Shown in pieces: positions 52,508-60,364 of a stretch of 64,000 nt of DNA. The notes beneath the pieces are model-generated. The model ran no database searches. It was not told the DNA's origin and saw only the letters and a program-made list of their open reading frames with translations. Every line of letters starts with the position of its first letter. Position 1 is the first letter of the stretch. The translations under genes were made by a program, and so were the position numbers. Source of the stretch: Chelativorans multitrophicus (GTDB taxonomy: Bacteria > Pseudomonadota > Alphaproteobacteria > Rhizobiales > Rhizobiaceae); contig NZ_JAAAPL010000003.1 in assembly GCF_011317445.1 (NCBI RefSeq), positions 310,001-374,000 of the forward strand, given 5' to 3'.

Positions 52508-55066
52508 GTGTTTCGTATCATACTATCAGTAATCATTGCTGTTCTTGGCCTTGTCATTGCCGCCGGCGGCGTTTGGCTCGCTGTTCTTGGCGGCTCCTGG
52601 TTCTACATCCTGCTTGGGCTTCTTCTCGTTCTTTCCGGCGCTTTGCTTTTGAGGCGCAGCGCAAGCGGGCTTCTTCTGTACGGCCTGACCATTCTTCTCA
52701 CTCTTGCCTGGAGTGTTTGGGAAGTGGGCTTCGACTGGTGGGCTTTGGTTCCCCGCGGTGCTCTCATCCTAGTCCTGGGCGTTCTTTTGCTACTGCCGCC
52801 CATATTGCGGGCCATGCGCGTTCCAGAAGGCCGACGGGCGAGCTACGGGATGAACAGCGGCGTGCTTGCGGCCTCGATCTTCATCGCAGCCATCGTTGGC
52901 ATCTATTCGATGTTTCAACAGCCGCACGATATCGATGGCGCATTCCCCGAGCAGCGGATTGCCGTGTCCCCGGCGCCGCAGCAAGGCGATGTGCCGCCTG
53001 GCGAATGGGCAGCCTATGGCCGCACCTCCTTTGGCCAGCGCTATTCACCACTGGACCAGATCACGCCTGAAAACGTGTCGCAGTTGGAAGTGGCATGGAG
53101 CTATCAGACGGGAGAGATGCGCGATGAAAACGATCCCGGCGAGACGACATATGAGGTGACGCCGCTGATGGTGAACAACACCCTCTATATCTGTACGCCC
53201 TTCAGCACGGTGATCGCGCTTGATCCTGTTACTGGCCAGGAAAAGTGGCGCTTCGACCCGCAACTGAGACAGCCGCCGACCGAGACAACGCAGCATATGA
53301 CCTGCCGCGGCGTTTCGTATCACGAGGCAGCGCCGGGGGATCTTCCTGCGACCAGCCCCACGGCTCAGGCTGCACCGGAAACCGCGCCGACGGGCCAAGC
53401 CGGAGCACCGGATGAAACGGCGGAGATCGCGACGAGCGTGGATGAGATAACGACGCAGGCAGCACCTGTGCCGCAGAACATCGTTACCGGACAGGCAGAA
53501 CCCGGCGCACTTAGCTTTGTTGTTACGCGCGAAGAGCCGCCTGCGCGCGTGACGCTCAGCCAGCAGTGCATGAAGCGGCTGTTCGTGCCCACGTCGGATG
53601 GGCGGCTGATCACGATAAGTGCCGATACGGGGGAGATCTGCCCCGGCTTCGGCGGCGACGGCACGATCAATCTCTGGGCGAATATGCCGAACGTTACGCC
53701 CGGCTCCTACTATTCCACCTCGCCTCCCCTGATTGCCGGCCGGCTTGTCATCATCGGCGGGGCCGTAAACGATAACGAAGCGATCACCTCGCCCTCCGGC
53801 GTAATCCGGGCCTTCGATCTCTACACCGGCGCACTTGTCTGGAATTTCGACAGCAAGAATCCCGAAGCGACGCAGCCGATCGCGCCAGACGGCGTATATT
53901 CCCAGAACGCACCAAATTCCTGGAGCGTGGCGAGCTACGACCCTAATCTCGGCCTCGCCTATTTTCCGATGGGCAACGAATCGCCGGACCAGTTCGGCGG
54001 AAATCGGGGTGAAAATACCGAACGCTACTCCTCCTCGGTTCTGGCGCTGCGGGCTGACACCGGCGAGGTGGCATGGGTGTTCCAGACAGTGCATCACGAC
54101 ATCTGGGACTATGACGTGCCCGCTCAGCCTGTCCTGATCGACCTCACGGTCGATGGACAGGCAGTGCCAGCGCTGGTGCAGGCCACAAAACAAGGCGACA
54201 TCTTCGTGCTCAACCGGGCAACCGGCGAGCCCATTTTCCCTATCGAGGAGCGGCCAACGCCGCAGGGCGCGGTGGAGGGCGACCGGACAGCGCCCACCCA
54301 GCCGCATTCAGCCATTTCGTTCGGCCCGGCCCCCCTCAGAGAAGCCGATATGTGGGGCGCGACGCCGATCGATCAGCTCTATTGCCGGGTTCGTTTCCAC
54401 CAGCTTCGCTACGAAGGCCGATACACGCCGCCTTCACTCCAAGGCACAATTGTGTATCCGGGCAATTTCGGCACGTTCAACTGGGGTTCTGTGGCTGTGG
54501 ACCCCAACCGCGACATCATGTTTGCGATGCCCGTCTATCTTGCCTTCGAGGTGAAACAGGTTCCTCGGCAGAACGAGCTTTCCCGGGTTGTGACACAGGA
54601 GGGCGAGGCGATCTTCAACGAGAATTTCGGTGCACCTTACGCGGCGCAGATGGGGCCGTTTTATTCGCCCCTTCAGCTTCCCTGCCAAAGGCCGCCTTGG
54701 GGCTATATCGCAGCGGTGGACCTGACCACGGGCGAAACCGTTTACAAGCAAGTAAACGGCACAGTGCGGGATCTTTCGCCCATTCCCCTGCCGTTTGAAA
54801 TGGGCGTGCCGGGAATTGGCGGGCCGATCGTTACCGCTGGCGGTGTAGCCTTTCTCTCGGGCACGCTCGACTATTATGTGCGCGGCTATGACCTGCGTAC
54901 CGGCGAGGAGCTGTGGCGTGAGCGGCTGCCCGCCGGCGGCCAAGCCACGCCTTCCACCTATGTGGGCGAGGATGGCCGGCAATATCTGGTCGTGGTCGCC
55001 GGCGGCCACGGTTCCACCGGCACAAAGGCGGGCGATTCGATTATCGCTTATGCACTGCCGCAATAG
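52508..55066 (+). CDS. gcd: Membrane-bound PQQ-dependent glucose dehydrogenase
   Basis: Oxidises glucose to gluconolactone in the periplasm and passes electrons to ubiquinone. 852 aa: five transmembrane helices in residues 1-135, then an eight-bladed quinoprotein propeller (EWAAYGRTSFGQRYSPLDQI onward). The metal/PQQ region includes FQTVHHDIWDYDVPAQPVL, and ATKQGDIFVLNRATGEPIFP is another family motif. Residues about 275-349 are an Ala/Thr/Pro-rich insertion not present in the usual enzyme. Start GTG 52508. No PQQ synthesis genes are in view. Confidence 0.94.
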   Translation: MFRIILSVIIAVLGLVIAAGGVWLAVLGGSWFYILLGLLLVLSGALLLRRSASGLLLYGLTILLTLAWSVWEVGFDWWALVPRGALILVLGVLLLLPPILRAMRVPEGRRASYGMNSGVLAASIFIAAIVGIYSMFQQPHDIDGAFPEQRIAVSPAPQQGDVPPGEWAAYGRTSFGQRYSPLDQITPENVSQLEVAWSYQTGEMRDENDPGETTYEVTPLMVNNTLYICTPFSTVIALDPVTGQEKWRFDPQLRQPPTETTQHMTCRGVSYHEAAPGDLPATSPTAQAAPETAPTGQAGAPDETAEIATSVDEITTQAAPVPQNIVTGQAEPGALSFVVTREEPPARVTLSQQCMKRLFVPTSDGRLITISADTGEICPGFGGDGTINLWANMPNVTPGSYYSTSPPLIAGRLVIIGGAVNDNEAITSPSGVIRAFDLYTGALVWNFDSKNPEATQPIAPDGVYSQNAPNSWSVASYDPNLGLAYFPMGNESPDQFGGNRGENTERYSSSVLALRADTGEVAWVFQTVHHDIWDYDVPAQPVLIDLTVDGQAVPALVQATKQGDIFVLNRATGEPIFPIEERPTPQGAVEGDRTAPTQPHSAISFGPAPLREADMWGATPIDQLYCRVRFHQLRYEGRYTPPSLQGTIVYPGNFGTFNWGSVAVDPNRDIMFAMPVYLAFEVKQVPRQNELSRVVTQEGEAIFNENFGAPYAAQMGPFYSPLQLPCQRPPWGYIAAVDLTTGETVYKQVNGTVRDLSPIPLPFEMGVPGIGGPIVTAGGVAFLSGTLDYYVRGYDLRTGEELWRERLPAGGQATPSTYVGEDGRQYLVVVAGGHGSTGTKAGDSIIAYALPQ

Positions 55067-55133
55067 CTCCGCATTAAGCCTGGAACAATGGCAGGCGCGG
55101 CAGGTTCACCCCTCGGAAGCACGGGAGATAACC

Positions 55134-55466
55134 ATGGCCGAGGATGATGCAAAGAAGCATGTGAAGGTGGAGACGGACCTTACCGGAACGAGCCGCGCCG
55201 ACATCGCCCATGAGCGCATGAACGCCGAACCGGAAGCTGACGACCTGAGCGACGCGGACGAGGTTTGGCAAAACGCAGAGCGCACCCCAGCGGAAAATGA
55301 GGCGCAGCAAGCGACCAGCGGCAGCGCCCGGCGCATTGCTGATGCCGGCGACATAGGCGAAGGGCAGGCTTCCCCCTACGGAACCGAGGCTCAGGCCGAT
55401 GCGCTGGCGCGGCAGACGAACAGGACCGGAGAGTCACGCGAACCGGAAAAACCCAAGCGGGGCTAG
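55134..55466 (+). CDS. Small hydrophilic protein, function unknown
   Basis: 110-aa very acidic and polar protein (DDAKKHVKVETDLTGTSRAD, then DEVWQNAERTPAENEAQQ and DALARQTNRTGESREPEKP). No hydrophobic core, signal or membrane segment, so it is probably disordered. Such proteins occur with stress genes in Rhizobiales. The start ATG at 55134 has ACGGGAGATAACC upstream. It follows gcd by 67 bases. Confidence 0.6.
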   Translation: MAEDDAKKHVKVETDLTGTSRADIAHERMNAEPEADDLSDADEVWQNAERTPAENEAQQATSGSARRIADAGDIGEGQASPYGTEAQADALARQTNRTGESREPEKPKRG

Positions 55467-55513
55467 ATGTGCCTCATTTCCATGCTAACCAGCCGCGGTA
55501 TCGGGGGTTTTGC

Positions 55514-56035
55514 GTGATAACTGACAAAATGCGTGCGGCAGTACTCTTAGGCATCCTTCTTTTCTGCGCGGCCTGTGCGGGCACTCCCCTCCAGAACAAC
55601 AGCCTTGATGGAGTTCAAGACCTGGGCAGGCTTCGCGCTGAGGCGCTGTCGCTGGTCAACCAGGCGCGCAGACAAAGCGGCGTACCGCCGCTGCGCCTCG
55701 ATCCAACACTTACCGCCGCGGCTCAAGCGCATGCGGAAGATATGGCGCGACGCGGCTTTTACGCGCATCGCTCGCCCGAGCGACAAGATATCGGCGACAG
55801 ATATCAGGCAAATGGCGGCGGTCTGTGGTCCGTTATCGGCGAGAATATCTCGACCTGCCTGAATTGCGTGGCAGATCTAGGCAGAGTGAGAGAATTTCAG
55901 GCGGGATGGATGCGCAGCTCCGGCCACAGGCGGAATATCCTGGATCCCAGATTTGACCGGCTCGGCTTCGGAATTGCCCAGTCCGGCAGCAAGGTATACG
56001 CCGTGCAAACCTTTGTACGCCCACGCGCCTATTAA
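55514..56035 (+). CDS. CAP-domain (SCP/PR1-like) lipoprotein
   Basis: 173-aa secreted protein. A lipoprotein signal (MRAAVLLGILLFCAAC, lipobox FCAAC) is followed by a CAP domain: LVNQARRQSGVPPLRLDPTL, AQAHAEDMARRGFYAHRSPE (catalytic-like His), SVIGENIS (Glu) and GWMRSSGHRRNILDPRFDRL. Role in bacteria is unclear, and spore-type functions are unlikely here. The start could be GTG 55514 or ATG 55529. The former has GGGGG upstream. Confidence 0.9.
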   Translation: MITDKMRAAVLLGILLFCAACAGTPLQNNSLDGVQDLGRLRAEALSLVNQARRQSGVPPLRLDPTLTAAAQAHAEDMARRGFYAHRSPERQDIGDRYQANGGGLWSVIGENISTCLNCVADLGRVREFQAGWMRSSGHRRNILDPRFDRLGFGIAQSGSKVYAVQTFVRPRAY

Positions 56036-56075
56036 GCCTCCGCAGGTTCTCCCGCCATCGAGGTATGAGCAATGC

Positions 56076-56972
56076 CTATGCTTCCGGTCGGAAATTCGCA
56101 AGGCGTTTGACGCCGGCCTTTCTGCCGCAGCACCTCTTGAATTTCTTTCCCGAGCCGCATGGACACGGGTCATTGCCGCTGCGCTGTAACCTTCCAATAA
56201 GAGGCAACATAAGGGGAGAGGGAATAACAGTCGCCGCTAGAGCGCTCAATTTCGCAGAGATTCCGGGGACCACCAGGCGTTTGCGCGACTTGAATCCCTC
56301 CCACGCACGCTCCGCCACAAAATCCGGCTCCAGCCTCGGAAGCAAGTTGAAGAGCCCGGCTTGCTCGGCAGATGCATTTTCGAAAAAGCCGGTGCGGACG
56401 GGACCAGGCGCAACGCAGGTTACCGTCACGCCGGATTTTTTCACTTCCTGGTAAAGCGAAGCGGAAAAAGAGCGGACGAAGCTTTTGCTGGCATAATAAA
56501 GCGACATATAAGGGCCGGCGGTAAAGCCGGCGACCGAACTGAAATTGATAACCCCACCCTTTTTCCGCTCTACCATCCCCGGCAGATAATGAAGTGTCAG
56601 CCGAGCCAGGGCACTGATGTTAAGATCAACGATGGACAATTGCGGCCTAAGGGGAAGCGCTATAGCTGCACCCCTTATCCCATGACCGGCACTGTTGACG
56701 AGCACCTCGCAGAAGAGCGCATTCCGCTCCAGAAGCTGGTCCAGCTCTGCCAATGCATCCTCGGTCGTGAGATCCAAATCCAAGATGTATGGCCGTCCGC
56801 CCGCTTTCTCCACGCTAGCCGCCGTCTCCTGCAACCCCTCCAGCGAGCGGCCGACCAGGACGATCGCGCCCTTTTCGCGCGCAGCGATATTGGCGATCGA
56901 GCGGCCGATGCCGGACGAAGCCCCGGTTATGACGGTTGCAGGCAAGATTTTGCGCGGCGGGTTCAGGTGCAC
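56076..56972 (-). CDS. Short-chain dehydrogenase with C-terminal SEC-C zinc motif
   Basis: 298 aa. Residues 1-250 are a classical SDR: ATVITGASSGIGRSIANIA for NAD(P), NSAGHG, catalytic serine in INFSSVAGF, and YYASKSFV (Tyr-X3-Lys). The C-terminal residues hold NDPCPCGSGKKFKRCCG, a complete SEC-C Cys-X-Cys-X8-Cys-Cys zinc knuckle like that of SecA. The fusion is unusual for an SDR. The GTG at 56972 has TGAAGGTACT upstream and gives the family N-terminus. The gene is followed upstream by the E2-like and ICMT-like genes on the same strand. Confidence 0.88.
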   Translation of the reverse strand: MHLNPPRKILPATVITGASSGIGRSIANIAAREKGAIVLVGRSLEGLQETAASVEKAGGRPYILDLDLTTEDALAELDQLLERNALFCEVLVNSAGHGIRGAAIALPLRPQLSIVDLNISALARLTLHYLPGMVERKKGGVINFSSVAGFTAGPYMSLYYASKSFVRSFSASLYQEVKKSGVTVTCVAPGPVRTGFFENASAEQAGLFNLLPRLEPDFVAERAWEGFKSRKRLVVPGISAKLSALAATVIPSPLMLPLIGRLQRSGNDPCPCGSGKKFKRCCGRKAGVKRLANFRPEA

Positions 56973-57091
56973 AGTACCTTCAGACCAAGAATCGGAGTTC
57001 GTTCCACGACGGGTGCCTTGGAGGTAAGCTCCTGAAGAATTGGGCGAGCCTGCGCCGCAGCGCAAGCCCATTATCATCTTCCAGGCAATGT

Positions 57092-57844
57092 TCAGCGGGC
57101 CTCTTCCGTCATGTTTCTGAGTTCCCCGACCACTTTGGTGTTGAGAATCTCTTCAAAACGAACCAGCGCCCGGGCGACATTGGCGCCATCCATAACTCGA
57201 TGGTCGTAGTGAATGCGCACCGTCACCCATCCATCGCTGCTGATCTGTCCATAGTTGAATAATGTGGTCAGCGGAGTGAGGGGATTAAGGGATTCGGCTC
57301 CCAGCGCGGAGTATACGGAAAACTGAAACGTGCCGAAGAAGTTTGCCCTCTGGCGCGCCAAATTGAGGCCAAGCCAAATAGCCGCCCGCCTTACTGGCGT
57401 GGGAAGGCGGGCAAGGCGGAGCGCGCGTCGAAACTCCTTAATCTGCAGAACCGGCTTATTCCTGTAGGTGTGCAGCAGTCGCTCGATCTCGGGAATTTTG
57501 CGCTCCTCTGGCGCCCTGATACGGGCGAGCAGGACTGCCCGTTCACCTTCATGCTCCCGCTCATGGGCTACAGAAGCGACACTCTTCGGATACTCATAAA
57601 GGTGAGGGAGAGGAAATTTTATGTAAGCCCGGCGCAGCTCGGGAAAATCCTGCCCCAGGAGCCCATAGCCCTTAAGGAAAATGGCCGTCCAGGAAGGACG
57701 GGGATTCACCTCAGATCTGGCTTGGAGAAGCGACGCGATGTTCATGTGACGCTGCACGGTGACCCGTGGCACCGACATTGAGAACTTCATCAGGTCCCCG
57801 ACAAGACGTCTGGGGCCGGACAACTTGATGGCACGGCCTCTCAT
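57092..57844 (-). CDS. E2-type (2-oxoacid dehydrogenase) acyltransferase-like protein without lipoyl domain
   Basis: 250-aa protein homologous to the catalytic domain of dihydrolipoamide acyltransferases. It contains MSVPRVTVQRHMNIASLLQA near the N-terminus and the active-site block VRIHYDHRVMDGANVARALV (His...Asp-Gly) near residue 220. The lipoyl and E3-binding domains of true E2 are absent, so it is a stand-alone acyltransferase of unknown substrate. It lies 10 bases after the ICMT-like gene and about 120 before the SDR-SEC-C gene. Confidence 0.8.
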   Translation of the reverse strand: MRGRAIKLSGPRRLVGDLMKFSMSVPRVTVQRHMNIASLLQARSEVNPRPSWTAIFLKGYGLLGQDFPELRRAYIKFPLPHLYEYPKSVASVAHEREHEGERAVLLARIRAPEERKIPEIERLLHTYRNKPVLQIKEFRRALRLARLPTPVRRAAIWLGLNLARQRANFFGTFQFSVYSALGAESLNPLTPLTTLFNYGQISSDGWVTVRIHYDHRVMDGANVARALVRFEEILNTKVVGELRNMTEEAR

Positions 57845-57853
57845 GGATGGACC

Positions 57854-58444
57854 TTAATAAATAAAAGGGATGATCCTCTTTGTCCGCTTCATGTACTGCG
57901 CATATTCGGGTCCAAAACCATCCTGCATCATACGCTCTTCTTTATTGATGCGCAGGAAGAACAATACCGCACATCCAACCACCCCCGCCATGCCTGATAT
58001 CCAGTTCGGCAGCAGCATTGCCTGCCCGATACCCATGAGCAGAAACGACAAATACATGGGATGCCGAACGAACCGGTAAGGACCGGAACAAACAACCCTG
58101 TGCTTCTCCCTTATTTCAAGGGTAATGGACCAGTTGCGCCCTAGCGCCTTGTGAGACCAGCGAAATGTTGCCAGACCCATTGCAAAGACAAGGCCGCCCG
58201 GAATAACGAGCCAGTATCGGGCCGGATGACCAGCGGCCTCGGGAAAGCCGGTCGCCACATATAATCCAGGAAGAATTCCCAGACCAAGCAGCGCGGAGCC
58301 AAGTCCAATGATTTCGGAACCCGAGCGCATTCGATGCACAGTCTTGGTGCGCTTTGCGCGACGCTGAAAGGGATATCGGATGATATACCAGGCTATGATG
58401 CCCAGCACCCAAAGCACTTTTCCGAGAAGGCCTGGTTCAATCAC
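57854..58444 (-). CDS. Isoprenylcysteine carboxyl methyltransferase-family membrane protein
   Basis: 196-aa protein with four or five transmembrane helices and the ICMT/PEMT C-terminal SAM-binding block: VVCSGPYRFVRHPMYLSFLL (RHPxY) and INKEERMMQDGFGPEYAQYM (Glu-Glu-Arg). The family methylates lipid or protein carboxylates or amines in bacteria, with the substrate rarely known. Start taken as GTG 58444. A TTG at 58477 would add 11 residues. First gene of a three-gene minus-strand group. Confidence 0.85.
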   Translation of the reverse strand: MIEPGLLGKVLWVLGIIAWYIIRYPFQRRAKRTKTVHRMRSGSEIIGLGSALLGLGILPGLYVATGFPEAAGHPARYWLVIPGGLVFAMGLATFRWSHKALGRNWSITLEIREKHRVVCSGPYRFVRHPMYLSFLLMGIGQAMLLPNWISGMAGVVGCAVLFFLRINKEERMMQDGFGPEYAQYMKRTKRIIPFIY

Positions 58445-58539
58445 CCTGGTCGACCAATTCCCGCCATGGCGACACAAAGATAACGCTGCTGCTCTTATGG
58501 CTCACGGTTTGACACCTGAAAGGCCCAGGCTGCATTTGA

Positions 58540-59178
58540 TCAACCAGGGTAAGGTGCAGTGCGGCCGATCGCATTCGGGCCGCCATTCATTTCGCGCAGT
58601 CGCGTAATAAACTGCTGGGGCCGAAGCCAGATGAATGGCGTCTTATACCCCATCGAAGCAGCGATATCGGCCACAAAGGCATTGCAGTTGTAAACAGCCG
58701 CGTGCCACACTTTTGACTTGGACTGAAGCCTGCGAATATTGGCGACGACCTTTCGGTATTCATCCTCGCTGAGCATGACGCGCCAATTTGCGGACATGTA
58801 CTCTTCTTCCAAATCGCCATCGCTCCAACCCGTTTCCGCGGGTACTGGCAGGAAATGGCCAAGCATATAGGGAACGGCGCTATCGGAGGCCGGATGAAGC
58901 CCCGCCACTTCGGGATCGACCATATTGCCAGCCTGATCGAGACGCCCGAAGATCACATAAGAATGACCGTAACTGAGCGCATAGCGCGAACGGAACTCGA
59001 TAAAATGGCGCTTCTGCTCACTGGGCTGCTCCGTCAGCCCAATGTCGGCAAGAGTGGTTGACCGCTGCCCATCCGCACTCGCGGCGACAGAATTGCCGGT
59101 GCCACTTGTGCTTTGGCAGGAAGCCACGACCAGAGCCAGGCAAAATACCAGGACGAGCCGACCAAGCGACCAGATCAA
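58540..59178 (-). CDS. Lipoprotein with His-then-Cys papain-like motifs, function unknown
   Basis: 212-aa predicted lipoprotein: MIWSLGRLVLVFCLALVVAS then Cys in the lipobox VASC. The TTG at 59178 is chosen because GAGGAAATAAA precedes it and it yields a perfect signal. The mature part has RYALSYGHSYVIFGRLD (His) around residue 80 and VWHAAVYNCNAFVADIAASM (Cys) around 170. This order (His before Cys in an N-C-N-x-F context) resembles permuted NlpC/LRAT-like papain-fold proteins. An envelope peptidase or amidase is conceivable, not shown. Confidence 0.75.
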   Translation of the reverse strand: MIWSLGRLVLVFCLALVVASCQSTSGTGNSVAASADGQRSTTLADIGLTEQPSEQKRHFIEFRSRYALSYGHSYVIFGRLDQAGNMVDPEVAGLHPASDSAVPYMLGHFLPVPAETGWSDGDLEEEYMSANWRVMLSEDEYRKVVANIRRLQSKSKVWHAAVYNCNAFVADIAASMGYKTPFIWLRPQQFITRLREMNGGPNAIGRTAPYPG

Positions 59179-59245
59179 TTTATTTCCTCTGCCCAATAAG
59201 CAGCAGCGCTGCCCATCTGCGACGCCGACTGAAAAGCGCCAAATA

Positions 59246-59277
59246 GGTTTGGCGGAGGAACGCTCCTCCGCCAAACC
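59246..59277 (-). terminator. Strong terminator of the 46-aa lipoprotein gene
   Basis: GGTTTGGCGGAGGA and TCCTCCGCCAAACC form a perfect 14-bp stem with loop ACGC, 12 bases past the small lipoprotein stop. On the minus strand it is followed by TATTTGGCGCTTTTC. It separates this gene from the next minus-strand lipoprotein gene. Confidence 0.75.
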
Positions 59278-59289
59278 TAAATTGAAAGG

Positions 59290-59430
59290 CTACTTATAGA
59301 CAGGAGCCGGAGCTGGCTCCTCAGCCACAACAGGGGCAGGCGGAGGAGCCTTTCCCTTGCCCTTGCCCACGCATGCGGCAAGAGTGGTTGCCGCAAAAAC
59401 TGCAACCAGTGTGATGAAGACCTTTTTCAT
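59290..59430 (-). CDS. Small lipoprotein
   Basis: 46-aa predicted lipoprotein. Signal MKKVFITLVAVFAATTLAAC with lipobox LAAC, then a mature peptide of only 27 residues rich in Lys, Gly, Pro and Ala (KGKGKAPPPAPVVAEEPAPA). GGGAGAGGGAAGGATTTTTTG gives a ribosome binding site region. Similar tiny Pro-rich lipoproteins are frequent in Rhizobiales. Function unknown. Confidence 0.85.
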   Translation of the reverse strand: MKKVFITLVAVFAATTLAACVGKGKGKAPPPAPVVAEEPAPAPVYK

Positions 59431-59568
59431 CAAAAAATCCTTCCCTCTCCCTGGTAGACGAGACTTACGATCATGAGAATAGGTCAACTTGCGTGCGAGA
59501 CTAGTGCAGAATTGCAACAATGATCACACAATCTATTACATTCCGTCCATTCAATTTGAATACAAAAC

Positions 59569-60159
59569 CTAGATTATCATGACAGCCGTCCCGACAGGAA
59601 CCCTCTCATAAAGATGTATGATGTCGTCGTTAAGCAGGCGAATGCATCCACTTGAAACAGCCTGTCCGATAGACCACGGTTCATTGGTGCCGTGCAGGCG
59701 ATACATTGTATCGCGACCGTTGCGGTAGAGATAAAGCGCCCTCGCCCCCAGCGGATTGTGGGGCCCGCCGGATACGCCCCCCGCATATTGCAGGTACCGA
59801 GGCTCGCGCCGCATCATGTTCGCGGTAGGGGTCCATGAAGGCCATTCAGCCTTACGTCCCACAACAGCTCGCCCTGATAAGGTGCGCCCCTCCTTGCCGA
59901 CACCGACACCATACCGGGTCGCCCAACCGTCTCCCTCGACGTAGTAGAGAAAGCGCTCGTCACGATTGACGATGATCGTGCCGGGCTTTTCTCCTCCCGC
60001 ATAGGGAACGCGCTGACGGCGGAATTGCGGGTCTATTTCGATGCGATTCGCCCGGCCAGGTGCCGGCTGCGGGGCCAACTGTCGCGTATTTGCGCAGCCT
60101 GACAGTACTGCTGCCATCCCGCCCAACAGCAACATGCGACGCGAGCATCCATCCATCAT
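59569..60159 (-). CDS. L,D-transpeptidase (YkuD/ErfK family)
   Basis: 196-aa secreted enzyme that cross-links peptidoglycan by 3-3 bonds or anchors proteins to it. Lipoprotein-like signal RRMLLLGGMAAVLSGCANTR. The YkuD catalytic site is MYRLHGTNEPWSIGQAVSSG followed by CIRLLNDD, i.e. HGT...S-S-G-C-I-R. The start at 60159 (ATGATG) follows AAAGAGGGTGAC. Rhizobiales use many such enzymes for polar growth. Single gene. Confidence 0.93.
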   Translation of the reverse strand: MMDGCSRRMLLLGGMAAVLSGCANTRQLAPQPAPGRANRIEIDPQFRRQRVPYAGGEKPGTIIVNRDERFLYYVEGDGWATRYGVGVGKEGRTLSGRAVVGRKAEWPSWTPTANMMRREPRYLQYAGGVSGGPHNPLGARALYLYRNGRDTMYRLHGTNEPWSIGQAVSSGCIRLLNDDIIHLYERVPVGTAVMII

Positions 60160-60364
60160 GTCACCCTCTTTACACGGAGTTCTTGCTTTCAGAACATTTA
60201 CAAAGCAATCGCTGATTGGGCCATAATCGCCGATCTTGTTCAAGACCTGCTTTAGACATCAGGATCTTCTGGCAAGATAACGGTCTCAGGTTAATGATCT
60301 GAGCAAAAATTGCCAGTATTTGAGATTTTCAATGCCGTACGAACAACCGTTCGAGGCTATCAGG

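Noticed and set aside
53045-54307. A 420-codon minus-strand open frame inside gcd
   Set aside because: Arginine/histidine-rich shadow of the glucose dehydrogenase gene with no recognisable domain.
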